From Candidatus Binatia bacterium (GTDB taxonomy: Bacteria > Desulfobacterota > Binatia > UBA12015), in the NCBI GenBank assembly GCA_029243485.1, contig JAQWRY010000020.1:1-64000 (forward strand): DNA of 64,000 nt. Reading direction: 5' to 3'. Position 1 is the first letter of the stretch; every line of letters begins with the position of its first letter. A program made the translations under genes and the position numbers. Of the stretch, positions 57,154-64,000 are shown piece after piece. The notes under the pieces were generated by a model that was not told the DNA's origin, made no database searches, and saw nothing but the letters and a program-made list of their open reading frames with translations.

Positions 57154-59153
57154 GCGATACATCACTCGAGCGCGGGCTGTACCGGACAGTGCGACGCATT
57201 CGCTGTTTCGACGACAGAATGCGCGGCGGTATCGCGAAGGGCGAGTTCCTCTGCAGCTACTGGCCGGTCGAAGGGCAGGAGGGCATCTCGGCGGGGGTCG
57301 TTGCGGCGCTCGAGCCTGAGGATCAGATGGTGATCACGTATCGCTGCGCGGCGGATGCGATCGCCAAGGGTGTCCGGATGGACGAGCTCGCGGGTGAGCT
57401 CCTCGGTCGGTCCATTGGAACCTCGGGAGGCCGGGGCGGGGCGATGGGGATCAGTGCGCCGGACGTCGGCCTCATGGCGACGACGGGTATCGTGGGCTCG
57501 GGCGCGCCCATCGGCAACGGGCTGGCACTCGCAGCGCAGCTCGCCGACGACGGTCGCGTCGTAGTCGCTTCGTTCGGCGACGGCGCGACGAGCATCGGCG
57601 CGGTGCACGAGGCGATGAACCTGGCGTCGCTGTGGGACCTGCCCATCGTCTTCCTGTGCCACAACAATCTCTTCGGCGAAGGGACGCCGGTCGAGGAATA
57701 CACGCGCAGCACCCGGCTCTCCGACCGCGCCGCGGGCTATCGCATGCCCGGTGTGACGGTGGACGGCACGGATGCGGTTGCGGTGTACGAAGCCGCTCGC
57801 GAGGCGGTGGACCGCGCGCGCTCCGGCGGCGGCCCGACGTTCCTCGAAGCCGTAGCGTTTCGACTGAACGGGCACTACTTCGGCGACCCGTGTGAATATG
57901 TGGATCCGGGCGAGCGCGAGGCCGCGCGTGCGAAGGAGCCGGTAGGGCGGATGCGGAAGCGCCTCGAGGAAGCCGGTGTCTCGGCCGCGGAGATCGAGAA
58001 CATCGATTCTGAAGTCGACGCTGAGGTCGAAGGCGCCTTTGCGGCGGTCGGCGCGAGCGCGGAGCCGTCCGCAGAGGACCTCTACGGCGACATCTACGCC
58101 GGCCGCTCTGATCCGGGGTGCCTCGCCTCGACCCCGCGTCCGGCCGCGCCAGTGTTCTCCGGCGAGACGGATGACCTGACGTACGCCGAGGCGATCAACA
58201 AGACTCTCGACGACGCTCTGGCGCGTGACGATCGCGTGATCCTTCTGGGCGAAGACATTGCGGACCCGGTAGGCGGGCTCTTCAAGTGCACCGCCGGCTT
58301 GTCGACGAAGCACGGTCGGGATCGCGTCCGCCCCACGCCGATCGCCGAGCAGGCCATCATGGGTGCGGCGATCGGGGCGGCCCTCGCGGGCATGCGCCCG
58401 GTGCCGGAGCTCATGTTCGTAGACTTCCTGGCCGTCTGCCTCGACCAGATCGCCAACCACGCGGCGAAGATGCGCTACATGTCCGGTGGTCGAGTGCACG
58501 TCCCGCTCACGATCCGGACGATGGTGGGCGTCGAGTCGGGGGCGCAGCACTCGCAGTCTCTCGAGGCTTGGCTCCTGCATACGCCCGGCTTGAAGGTCGT
58601 CATCCCGAGCACGCCGGCCGACGCCAAGGGGCTCTTGAGTTCATGTTTGGAGGATCCCGATCCGTGCGTCTTCATCGAGAGTCGGCCGATGTTGCTGGCG
58701 CGCAAGAGTCGAGAGCCCGTCCCGCGCGGCGACTACCGGGTTCCGCTCGGCCTTGCCTCCGTGAGGCGAGAGGGGTCGGACGTCACGGTGGTCGCTTGGG
58801 GCCTCGAGATGCCGTCCGCGTTGGAGGCGGCGGAGGCTCTCCAGGGCGAGGGCGTTTCGGTCGAGGTGATCGATCCGAGGACGCTGGTGCCGTTCGACCT
58901 CGAGACGGTCGTCGAGTCGGTCCGCCGCACGAGGCGCCTTGTGGTGGCGCATCGCGCGACCCAGTTCTGCGGGTTCGGCGCCGAGATTGCTGCGCTGGTC
59001 ACCGAGGCGTGCTTTCGCGACCTCGCCGCGCCGGTGGAGCGCGTCGGCGGCGGCTACGCGCCGGTGCCGCGCGCGGCGAGCTTGGAGACCGTCCACACCC
59101 CGCGCGCGTCGACCATCGCGGACGGGGTGCGCCGGGTGTTGGCGAAGTCGTAG
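57150..59153 (+). CDS. Fused E1 alpha-beta subunit of a 2-oxoacid dehydrogenase
   Basis: A 667-residue thiamine-diphosphate enzyme uniting the alpha (about 1-320) and beta (about 340-667) subunits normally encoded apart. The alpha half has GDGATSIGAVHEAMNLASLW (from about 143), the TPP motif, and CHNNLFGEGTP. The beta half has LLGEDIADPVGGLFK, RVRPTPIAEQAIMGAAIGAALAG and IDPRTLVPFD. It would decarboxylate a 2-oxoacid such as a branched-chain one. No E2 or E3 gene is in the window, so it either borrows them or does a non-oxidative reaction. Coupled to the Rieske gene by ATGA. Confidence 0.9.
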   Translation: MSDTSLERGLYRTVRRIRCFDDRMRGGIAKGEFLCSYWPVEGQEGISAGVVAALEPEDQMVITYRCAADAIAKGVRMDELAGELLGRSIGTSGGRGGAMGISAPDVGLMATTGIVGSGAPIGNGLALAAQLADDGRVVVASFGDGATSIGAVHEAMNLASLWDLPIVFLCHNNLFGEGTPVEEYTRSTRLSDRAAGYRMPGVTVDGTDAVAVYEAAREAVDRARSGGGPTFLEAVAFRLNGHYFGDPCEYVDPGEREAARAKEPVGRMRKRLEEAGVSAAEIENIDSEVDAEVEGAFAAVGASAEPSAEDLYGDIYAGRSDPGCLASTPRPAAPVFSGETDDLTYAEAINKTLDDALARDDRVILLGEDIADPVGGLFKCTAGLSTKHGRDRVRPTPIAEQAIMGAAIGAALAGMRPVPELMFVDFLAVCLDQIANHAAKMRYMSGGRVHVPLTIRTMVGVESGAQHSQSLEAWLLHTPGLKVVIPSTPADAKGLLSSCLEDPDPCVFIESRPMLLARKSREPVPRGDYRVPLGLASVRREGSDVTVVAWGLEMPSALEAAEALQGEGVSVEVIDPRTLVPFDLETVVESVRRTRRLVVAHRATQFCGFGAEIAALVTEACFRDLAAPVERVGGGYAPVPRAASLETVHTPRASTIADGVRRVLAKS

Positions 59154-59248
59154 GCGACGCTGTTCCGAAGAGGCGGAATGCTTGCCGAGCGAATGCGGGT
59201 GCCCTCGTGGGGTACATCTCCGTCTCTCGCATCCGCGATCTCGTTCCT

Positions 59249-60169
59249 CTACCGATGAGCTGAAATGATCTCTTCGCCGAACCGAGCGATCGCCTCGGTC
59301 AGACTACCGAGCGAGCGTCCCGTGATGGCGACATTCACCCAGGTTACGCCGACCATTCGTAGCTCCAACAGAGAATCGCCGTACTCGGCTGGCGACCAGC
59401 GGCGCGTGCCCGGCACTCCGCCAGTGAGAGGCGCGAAGAGGACCTCCAAGGGAAGCTTGCGTCCCGCACGCTCTTCCTCGGTGCGCAGGTAGCGGAGCAA
59501 ACCGCGCAGGTCGTCGAGAGTCTCGAGATGCGCCGACCGGCGACGATCCCCGAGCTTGCGCGGGTTGGGCATTGGCATCCAGCCTTCGCCCCATCGTACG
59601 GCGCGACGCCGGGCAAGTCGCGAGTTGCCCCCCACCCAGAAGGGGGGACCGAGGGGCTGCGTTGGCACCGGCTGACATGTGATCTCCACGGCAGAGAATC
59701 GGCTCCCCTGAAACGTGACGGGTTCGCCGGTCCAGGCAAGGCGCAGGACCTCCATCGCCTCATCGAAGAGATCGTTTCGCTCGGCGAACTCGACACCCAG
59801 CGCTTCGTACTCCTTCTCGAGATACCCCGTCCCGACGCCCAGAGTGAGCCGACCATCCGAGAGTCGATCGAGCGTCGCTACGGTCTTCGCGAGAAGAAGG
59901 GGGTTTCGGTACGGCACGACGGTCAGGTTCGTCAGAAGGCGAATGCGCGTTGTCGCGGCTGCCGCGAACGCCAGGCTCACGAAAGGGTCGAGTGCGTCAT
60001 GTCCTCCGGTCTGACGCCAATCGTCCGGAGGCGCCGGATGCTCCGTCGAGAACACGGCATCGAAACCTGCCGCTTCCGCGGCCACCGCAATCTGACGGAT
60101 CGCTTCGCCGGAAGTGAACTCCGGGAGTGGCGGTGCCGTAAAGAACGGAAATGCAAGGGCGAACTTCAT
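59249..60169 (-). CDS. LLM-class (luciferase-like) flavin or F420 oxidoreductase
   Basis: A 306-residue TIM-barrel protein of the bacterial luciferase superfamily. AEAAGFDAVFSTEHP, RIRLLTNLTVVPYRNPLLLAK, LSDGRLTLGVGTGYLEKEY and PPFWVGGNSRLARRRAVRWGEGW are the usual motifs. It uses FMN or F420; the sequence resembles the group found in actinobacterial-type catabolism but cofactor cannot be fixed by eye. The ATG at 60169 has GGAGGAG upstream. Divergent from the SnoaL-like gene across a single palindrome; it converges with the E1 gene, 95 bp away. Confidence 0.9.
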   Translation of the reverse strand: MKFALAFPFFTAPPLPEFTSGEAIRQIAVAAEAAGFDAVFSTEHPAPPDDWRQTGGHDALDPFVSLAFAAAATTRIRLLTNLTVVPYRNPLLLAKTVATLDRLSDGRLTLGVGTGYLEKEYEALGVEFAERNDLFDEAMEVLRLAWTGEPVTFQGSRFSAVEITCQPVPTQPLGPPFWVGGNSRLARRRAVRWGEGWMPMPNPRKLGDRRRSAHLETLDDLRGLLRYLRTEEERAGRKLPLEVLFAPLTGGVPGTRRWSPAEYGDSLLELRMVGVTWVNVAITGRSLGSLTEAIARFGEEIISAHR

Positions 60170-60237
60170 CTCGAGCTCCTCCCCGCGCGCTCGAAGCCGC
60201 GCGGTCGGCTCATCGCCTATCGTCACAGGCTCATTTA

Positions 60238-60252
60238 GTCAAGTTGCTTGTC
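60238..60252. promoter_or_regulatory. Single palindrome serving two divergent promoters
   Basis: GTCAAGTTGCTTGTC (one mismatch) gives a -35 on each strand from its two arms. Plus: TTGTCT, 17 bp, TAGCTT, for the SnoaL-like gene with a leader of only a few bases. Minus: TTGACT, 17 bp, TAGGCG, for the LLM gene with a leader of about 40 bases. One bound dimer would block both. Confidence 0.72.
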
Positions 60253-60286
60253 TGTATATTCCGATCATGATAGCTTTGTTCGGGAC

Positions 60287-60814
60287 ATGGATGATTCGGT
60301 TCAGGAGCAGATCGCCGCACTGAGAAAGAGACTCGGTCGCGTCGAGGACGAACTCGCGATTCACCGCCTAATCGTTCGCTACGGTCTCGCGGTCGACGCC
60401 GGCGACGCGGAGGCGGCGATGGCATTGTTCACCGAGGACAGCGTGTACGAGGTCGGCGCGGTCGGCACCGGGATCCGGGACGAGACCCGCAAACCTCTGA
60501 TCATGCGAGGGCGTGCCGCTGTCGGAAAAATGGTGCAGTCCGAAGCACACCAGGCCCTTCTCCCGAATGCCGCACACACGATTGGCCCGGCAGTCGTAAC
60601 GATGGCCGGAGAGACCGCCAGCGCCACCGGGTACCCGCGGATCTATCTCCGAGAGAACGACGACTTTCGCCTATTCCGAATGGCCGTAAACCATTGGGAG
60701 CTCGTGAAGAACGACGAGCGTTGGTGGATTCACCGGCGAACCTCGGTGGCTCTCGGCGAAAGCGATGTCCAGGATCTCATGCGTAAGGCGTTGGAGCGGC
60801 CGGTAGACGCGTAG
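60287..60814 (+). CDS. SnoaL-like (NTF2-fold) protein
   Basis: A 175-residue protein. A coiled-coil-like helix (SVQEQIAALRKRLGRVEDELA) precedes the cone fold, which starts AIHRLIVRYGLAVDAGDAEAAMALF with the conserved Asp. NAAHTIGP and HWELVKNDERWWIHRRTSVAL are typical of the SnoaL-4 group. It might be a small dehydratase, isomerase or a ligand-binding protein. ATG at 60287 is only about 10 bases after the -10 and lacks a ribosome site, so translation may be nearly leaderless. Confidence 0.8.
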   Translation: MDDSVQEQIAALRKRLGRVEDELAIHRLIVRYGLAVDAGDAEAAMALFTEDSVYEVGAVGTGIRDETRKPLIMRGRAAVGKMVQSEAHQALLPNAAHTIGPAVVTMAGETASATGYPRIYLRENDDFRLFRMAVNHWELVKNDERWWIHRRTSVALGESDVQDLMRKALERPVDA

Positions 60815-60871
60815 GTTGAAATGACCTTGGTTTGGTCTGGCAGTGGTTCCCGGCGGCGCTTCCGTCGTAGG

Positions 60872-61681
60872 TTACTTTTCCGTCTTTCCCTTCGTCTTCT
60901 CCATGTTCGCATACATGTGGTCGAGCGTGTCCGTGTGACGCGACACGAGTGACAGCATGTCGTTCGACCATTGCTGGTGCACGCGCATGCCCATGAGCTC
61001 CCAGGCGCGCTTCACCATGAGCTTGGTGGCCTGCAGGGCCGTGAGAGGCGCTTCGGCGATCTCGCGGGCGATCTCCTCGGTCGTGGCCTCGAGCTCGTCG
61101 CGCGGCACGACCTCGTTCACGAGACCCAGTTCGCACGCGACCTTCGCTGTGAGTTTCTTCTTCCGGTAGAGGTACTCCATCGAACGCTTGTAGTTCATGA
61201 AGAGCCACGGCTCGATCATGGTCTCGGCACCGGGCAGCCCCATGAGGTGGACGTGTGGCATCTGGAACCACGCGTCCTCCGACGCGATGGTCAGGTCCGG
61301 CAGGAGCGCCCAGTAGGAGCCGCCGCCGACGGCATAGCCGTGCACGCGTGCGATCGTTGGCTTGGGGAACTCCCACAGGCGAAGCACCGGATGTAGGAAG
61401 AGCTGGGACTGCCCTTGCCATGTCGTGCCGGTGCGGGCGCGGTTCTCGAGAAACTCGGGGTAGTCCCCGGTTGCGAGGTGGCCCCCGCAGAAGCCTTTCC
61501 CGTTCGCTCCGATGATGACGACCTTGACGTCGTAGTCGTACTCGCACTCCGACAATGCCTTGTCGAAGGCCCACACCATCTTCTGGTCCTGCACGTTGCC
61601 GCGCTCCGGATTGTTGAGAATGATCCGCGCGATCGGACCATCCTTCTCGTAAATCACACAGTCGATCTCGCGTCGTTCCAT
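60872..61681 (-). CDS. Enoyl-CoA hydratase/isomerase (crotonase) family
   Basis: A 269-residue paralogue of the crotonase at 12218-13045, sharing GKGF-x-GHxxTGDYPEF, the GGGSYWALLPDLTIASEDA stretch, MIEPWLFMN and RAWELMGMR-x-HQQ. Like it, Ser-Tyr-Trp stands where hydratases have a catalytic Glu. ATG at 61681 follows GGAGGAGAAGCG. It converges with the SnoaL-like gene and is the last gene of the co-regulated island on this side. The pair may act on two similar substrates. Confidence 0.88.
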   Translation of the reverse strand: MERREIDCVIYEKDGPIARIILNNPERGNVQDQKMVWAFDKALSECEYDYDVKVVIIGANGKGFCGGHLATGDYPEFLENRARTGTTWQGQSQLFLHPVLRLWEFPKPTIARVHGYAVGGGSYWALLPDLTIASEDAWFQMPHVHLMGLPGAETMIEPWLFMNYKRSMEYLYRKKKLTAKVACELGLVNEVVPRDELEATTEEIAREIAEAPLTALQATKLMVKRAWELMGMRVHQQWSNDMLSLVSRHTDTLDHMYANMEKTKGKTEK

Positions 61682-61737
61682 CGCTTCTCCTCCGTTCGTT
61701 CGAGAAGCTTCGTCGGTATCACCCAGTGGGCTATTCA

Positions 61738-61752
61738 GGCAAGGAACTTGAC
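61738..61752. promoter_or_regulatory. Operator/promoter of the last crotonase gene
   Basis: GGCAAGGAACTTGAC matches with one mismatch, 57 bp before the ATG at 61681. Minus-strand TTGCCT is followed by TACCGA at 18 bp. It is the last palindrome copy before the transposase remnant. Between 61753 and 61874 nothing else is recognisable. Confidence 0.6.
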
Positions 61753-61874
61753 CAAATGGCTCGCTGCGTGCGACCGGCAATCAGGCTGCTCCGTGACTAG
61801 GGGGACGCCCCTAGTCCGCGAAAATCCGTAACGCGCCACAGCACCGGCGATTTCCCGATGATAGTCCTGCCCGG

Positions 61875-62634
61875 ATGCGTACTCTCCTTTCGTCGTGCCT
61901 CACCCTGGGTCGGGCCATCGTGATGCCGAGGGCGAGCCTGATCCTCGAGAACGCCGCGCTACGGCAGCAACTCATGGTCGCTTTGCGCTCGAAGCCGGGA
62001 GCCAAGCTCAGATCGAATCTTCTGGGTCATTCTCCGCCGCCTCTGGCCGGACTGGGCAGCGACTCTGCTCGTCGTGAAGCCCGCCACGGTGATTGGCTGG
62101 CACCGCCGAGGATCCAAGGTGCTGTGGCGATGGAAGTCCAAGCCGGGACGCCCTCGGATTCCCCGGCATCACGTCGGATTTTTCCGCCGCATGTCCGCCG
62201 ACCACCCCGAGTGCGGCGAGGACAAGATCGTCGAGGAGCTGGCGGCGAAATGTTGAATCCACCATTCCGGGAGTACCGTTCGCCGCTATATGGTCGCACG
62301 GAGCGGTCCACCGCATGGCGGCCAGAACTGGCGGACGTTCGTCGGCAACCACGGTGCCGAGCTCTGGGCCTGCGACTTCCTGACCCAGTACACGGCGACG
62401 TTCGCCGTCGCCTACGTCTTTGTGATCACCGAGATCTCGTCGCGGTGCATCGTGCACGCGAACGTGACCGCCAGCCCGACCCTCGCCTGGGTCAAGCAGC
62501 AGATGCGGGAGGCCACGGCTTGGGCGGATCGCGCCTTTCAGCAGCGCCAATTCACAATGCGTCGTTTCCTGTGCGAGCTGGTTCGACGAAAAACGAAGCT
62601 TTTCGCTGAGTCGGCCGGGCAGCCTCTCGTGTGA
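61875..62634 (+). pseudogene. Decayed DDE integrase-type transposase
   Basis: Three pieces of one transposase lie in different frames. The N-terminal part (about 61875-62010) has ENAALRQQLMVALRSKPGAK. The middle (62020-62256) reads LRRLWPDWAATLLVVKPATVIGWHRRG with a WRWKSKPGRPRIP stretch, ending at a stop. The core (62290-62634) has NHGAELWACDFLTQYTATF, holding the first catalytic Asp, and FVITEISSRCIVHANVTASPT. The C-terminal third with the last catalytic Glu is missing. So at least one frameshift, one stop and a truncation disable it. It marks the right border of the catabolic island. Confidence 0.75.
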
Positions 62635-62660
62635 TCGTCGCCCCTGAAAGGAGGGCGGAT

Positions 62661-63008
62661 ATGCACAACTGGGAGCGGGACGATGTCCTATACGACATTC
62701 AGAAGCGGTTGCCGTGGGCCGTGGTGCTCGACGTTTTCTCGGGCGAGGGGTGGTGGGCCGTAGCGGCGATGAAAGGCGTTCCGGCAGCGCCGGTTCGAGT
62801 CAAGTACTTCGTCAAGATAGCGCCGTTGGGCGAGAGGCGGAAACGCCAGCGGCCACGGCTGGCGGTCGCGGTCGAGGACGCGGAGGGCCGCATGGTTGTC
62901 TACGACAGGCCGAAGGTTGCGCTGTTCGGATCGATACAGGCCAAGGACGCCGGGCCGTTCCCGAGGGCCGACGGCGAGAGCGAGTCGTCCCAAGAAAGTG
63001 GTCGGTGA
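62661..63008 (+). CDS. Hypothetical protein, family unrecognised
   Basis: A 115-residue protein starting MHNWERDDVLYDIQKRLPWA after AAGGAGGGCGGAT. It is compact, with one hydrophobic core region (AVVLDVFSGEGWWAVAAMKG), a basic stretch (GERRKRQRPRLAVAVED) and an acidic Ser-rich tail. No known domain is recognised. It lies 29 bp before the next gene in the same direction and probably forms an operon with it. Its position after a transposase remnant suggests accessory DNA. Confidence 0.6.
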   Translation: MHNWERDDVLYDIQKRLPWAVVLDVFSGEGWWAVAAMKGVPAAPVRVKYFVKIAPLGERRKRQRPRLAVAVEDAEGRMVVYDRPKVALFGSIQAKDAGPFPRADGESESSQESGR

Positions 63009-63037
63009 GGCGTCCGGTACATTGGTAGAATCGAAGT

Positions 63038-63922
63038 ATGAGTGAGCGGCGCAACAAAGTGGGAGCCCCCGAAGAACCGTCTGTCCCGTCTGTTCCGGCC
63101 TCCGGGGTCGATGAGACGATGGAGCCCGTCCTGCCTGTGTTTGGCTTGGACCTGCCGAGGCTTCCATCGCTTCAGCGCACACGGGAGGAGCAGGAGTTCC
63201 TGTCCAAGGGTCTCGATGGGTTTCCGCGGACAGACGCCAACTGGGCGGAGATAGGTGAGAAGGCGCGGTCCGTGCTCGAGCTCTTCAGCGATCGTGAGAC
63301 ATTCGAGGACGCGCCGTTAGAGGCTGTGCGCATCCTTGGTCTGGGCGCGCTCAGGCCCGGAAGGCTCGAAGATCTAGCCCCCTGGCAGCCGCAACCGGGA
63401 AGCGACAGTCTGCTGGATCAGATCCTACGCGATCTCCACAGGGTCCGCGGCTTGGTCTGGGCGGGCGTCGCGCGATGGCAACAGAAGGCGAAGTGGGGCG
63501 TCTCTCAAGAGGCGCGTCGGGCAGCGCTGGGTCGGTTGCGGAAGTTCGGCCGCGCGCTCGTGCCCGAAACGAGAGGGCGAGGGAAGGCGACCGGTCCTCC
63601 GCCGGAGATCCTCCAGCTCGCCTACCGGCAGCTCCAATTTCGTCTGGCTCTCGCCCGTGAGCTACTCGATGACGGCCGTGGAAAGCGGCGGGTGCCATAT
63701 CCCAGGATCCAGGAGGTCGCCGAGGAGTGCGGGCTCAATGAGGATTGGATCCGGGAATGGTTGTTCTTCTCAGACCGATGGGAGCGCAAACGCCGCACGT
63801 TGACCATGGAGGGGATGGCACGGGAACTCCTCCACCGCATTTCGGGCATGGAACCGGGCAGCATCGAGACCTCGATCTCCCGGGGGCGTCGTGACGACGG
63901 TGGCGAAACGGGCGAGTCCTGA
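63038..63922 (+). CDS. Hypothetical protein with possible C-terminal helix-turn-helix
   Basis: A 294-residue, mostly helical, basic protein. The N-terminal 45 residues are Pro-rich and probably disordered. PRIQEVAEECGLNEDWIREW near residue 225 looks like a helix-turn-helix or small helical DNA-binding unit. I do not recognise the family. It overlaps nothing and ends 78 bp before the window edge; the remaining bases contain TTTTTCGTTGAGTCGGC, similar to a stretch at the end of the transposase remnant. Phage or element-associated function is possible but only by position. Confidence 0.6.
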   Translation: MSERRNKVGAPEEPSVPSVPASGVDETMEPVLPVFGLDLPRLPSLQRTREEQEFLSKGLDGFPRTDANWAEIGEKARSVLELFSDRETFEDAPLEAVRILGLGALRPGRLEDLAPWQPQPGSDSLLDQILRDLHRVRGLVWAGVARWQQKAKWGVSQEARRAALGRLRKFGRALVPETRGRGKATGPPPEILQLAYRQLQFRLALARELLDDGRGKRRVPYPRIQEVAEECGLNEDWIREWLFFSDRWERKRRTLTMEGMARELLHRISGMEPGSIETSISRGRRDDGGETGES

Positions 63923-64000
63923 GGGACGACGGGACGGAATCAAAGAACGCGTTTTTCGTTGAGTCGGCGCACACGCCTCGAGCCGTATCCTGCTCGCTGA

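Overview
The window is GC-rich, densely coding DNA from a Gram-negative bacterium: it holds two complete TonB-dependent outer-membrane receptors and several envelope-anchored enzymes. The Pro/Thr-rich linkers in secreted proteins, the many amidohydrolase, LLM, Rieske and CoA-ligase genes, and TAG-type promoters suggest an uncultured lineage of Proteobacteria or deltaproteobacteria type (for example Myxococcota or Binatota). That placement is inference. I saw no rRNA, tRNA gene or CRISPR array.

Layout. Positions 1-3060 are the edge of a mobile element. It has a large serine recombinase with a coupled 54-residue protein, a 36-bp palindrome just upstream, a ribbon-helix-helix protein, a decayed gene, and a piece of tmRNA-like 3' end inside the recombinase gene. 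Positions 3065-18131 hold a TonB receptor/acyl-CoA ligase/PhyH oxygenase/GH2 operon, a crotonase/SRPBCC/fatty-acid-hydroxylase-type membrane enzyme operon, a DUF3604/GH3 operon and a MarR regulator. Positions 18170-25295 hold a sugar-type MFS transporter, a small secreted protein, a second MarR paralogue, a crotonase and a divergent pair of secreted DNRLRE-type paralogues. Positions 25347-44417 hold an SDR, an amidohydrolase coupled to a cytoplasmic GH3, a second TonB receptor, and two long facing operons. One runs amidohydrolase, P450, CoA transferase, serine hydrolase. The other runs amidohydrolase, aldo-keto reductase, FadD3-like ligase, double-domain acyl-CoA dehydrogenase, crotonase, SDR. 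Positions 44532-61681 hold a KshA-like Rieske oxygenase, a SnoaL-like protein and a second double-domain acyl-CoA dehydrogenase, then an MFS/ACAD/FadD17-like/HpaB-like/ACAD/thioesterase operon, a second Rieske oxygenase with a fused E1 alpha-beta dehydrogenase, an LLM oxidoreductase, a SnoaL-like protein and a crotonase. Positions 61800-64000 hold a decayed transposase and two unrecognised genes.

How the genes fit together. Outer-membrane import, envelope and cytoplasmic glycosidases, oxygenases (P450, two Rieske, PhyH, LLM, HpaB-like, di-iron hydroxylase) and acyl-CoA beta-oxidation genes (three to four ligases, four ACADs, five crotonases, CoA transferase, thioesterase) look like a catabolic island for a glycosylated, cyclic, acyl-chain-bearing compound such as a steroid or triterpenoid glycoside. 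The substrate is inference.

The strongest new signal is regulatory. A 15-bp palindrome, GTCAA-N5-TTGAC, occurs at least 17 times with no more than one mismatch, almost always just upstream of an operon. Several copies are arrayed 21-22 bp apart. One arm coincides with a -35 hexamer, followed 16-18 bp later by a TA-starting -10. The whole island therefore looks like a single regulon, possibly controlled by the two MarR proteins encoded within it.
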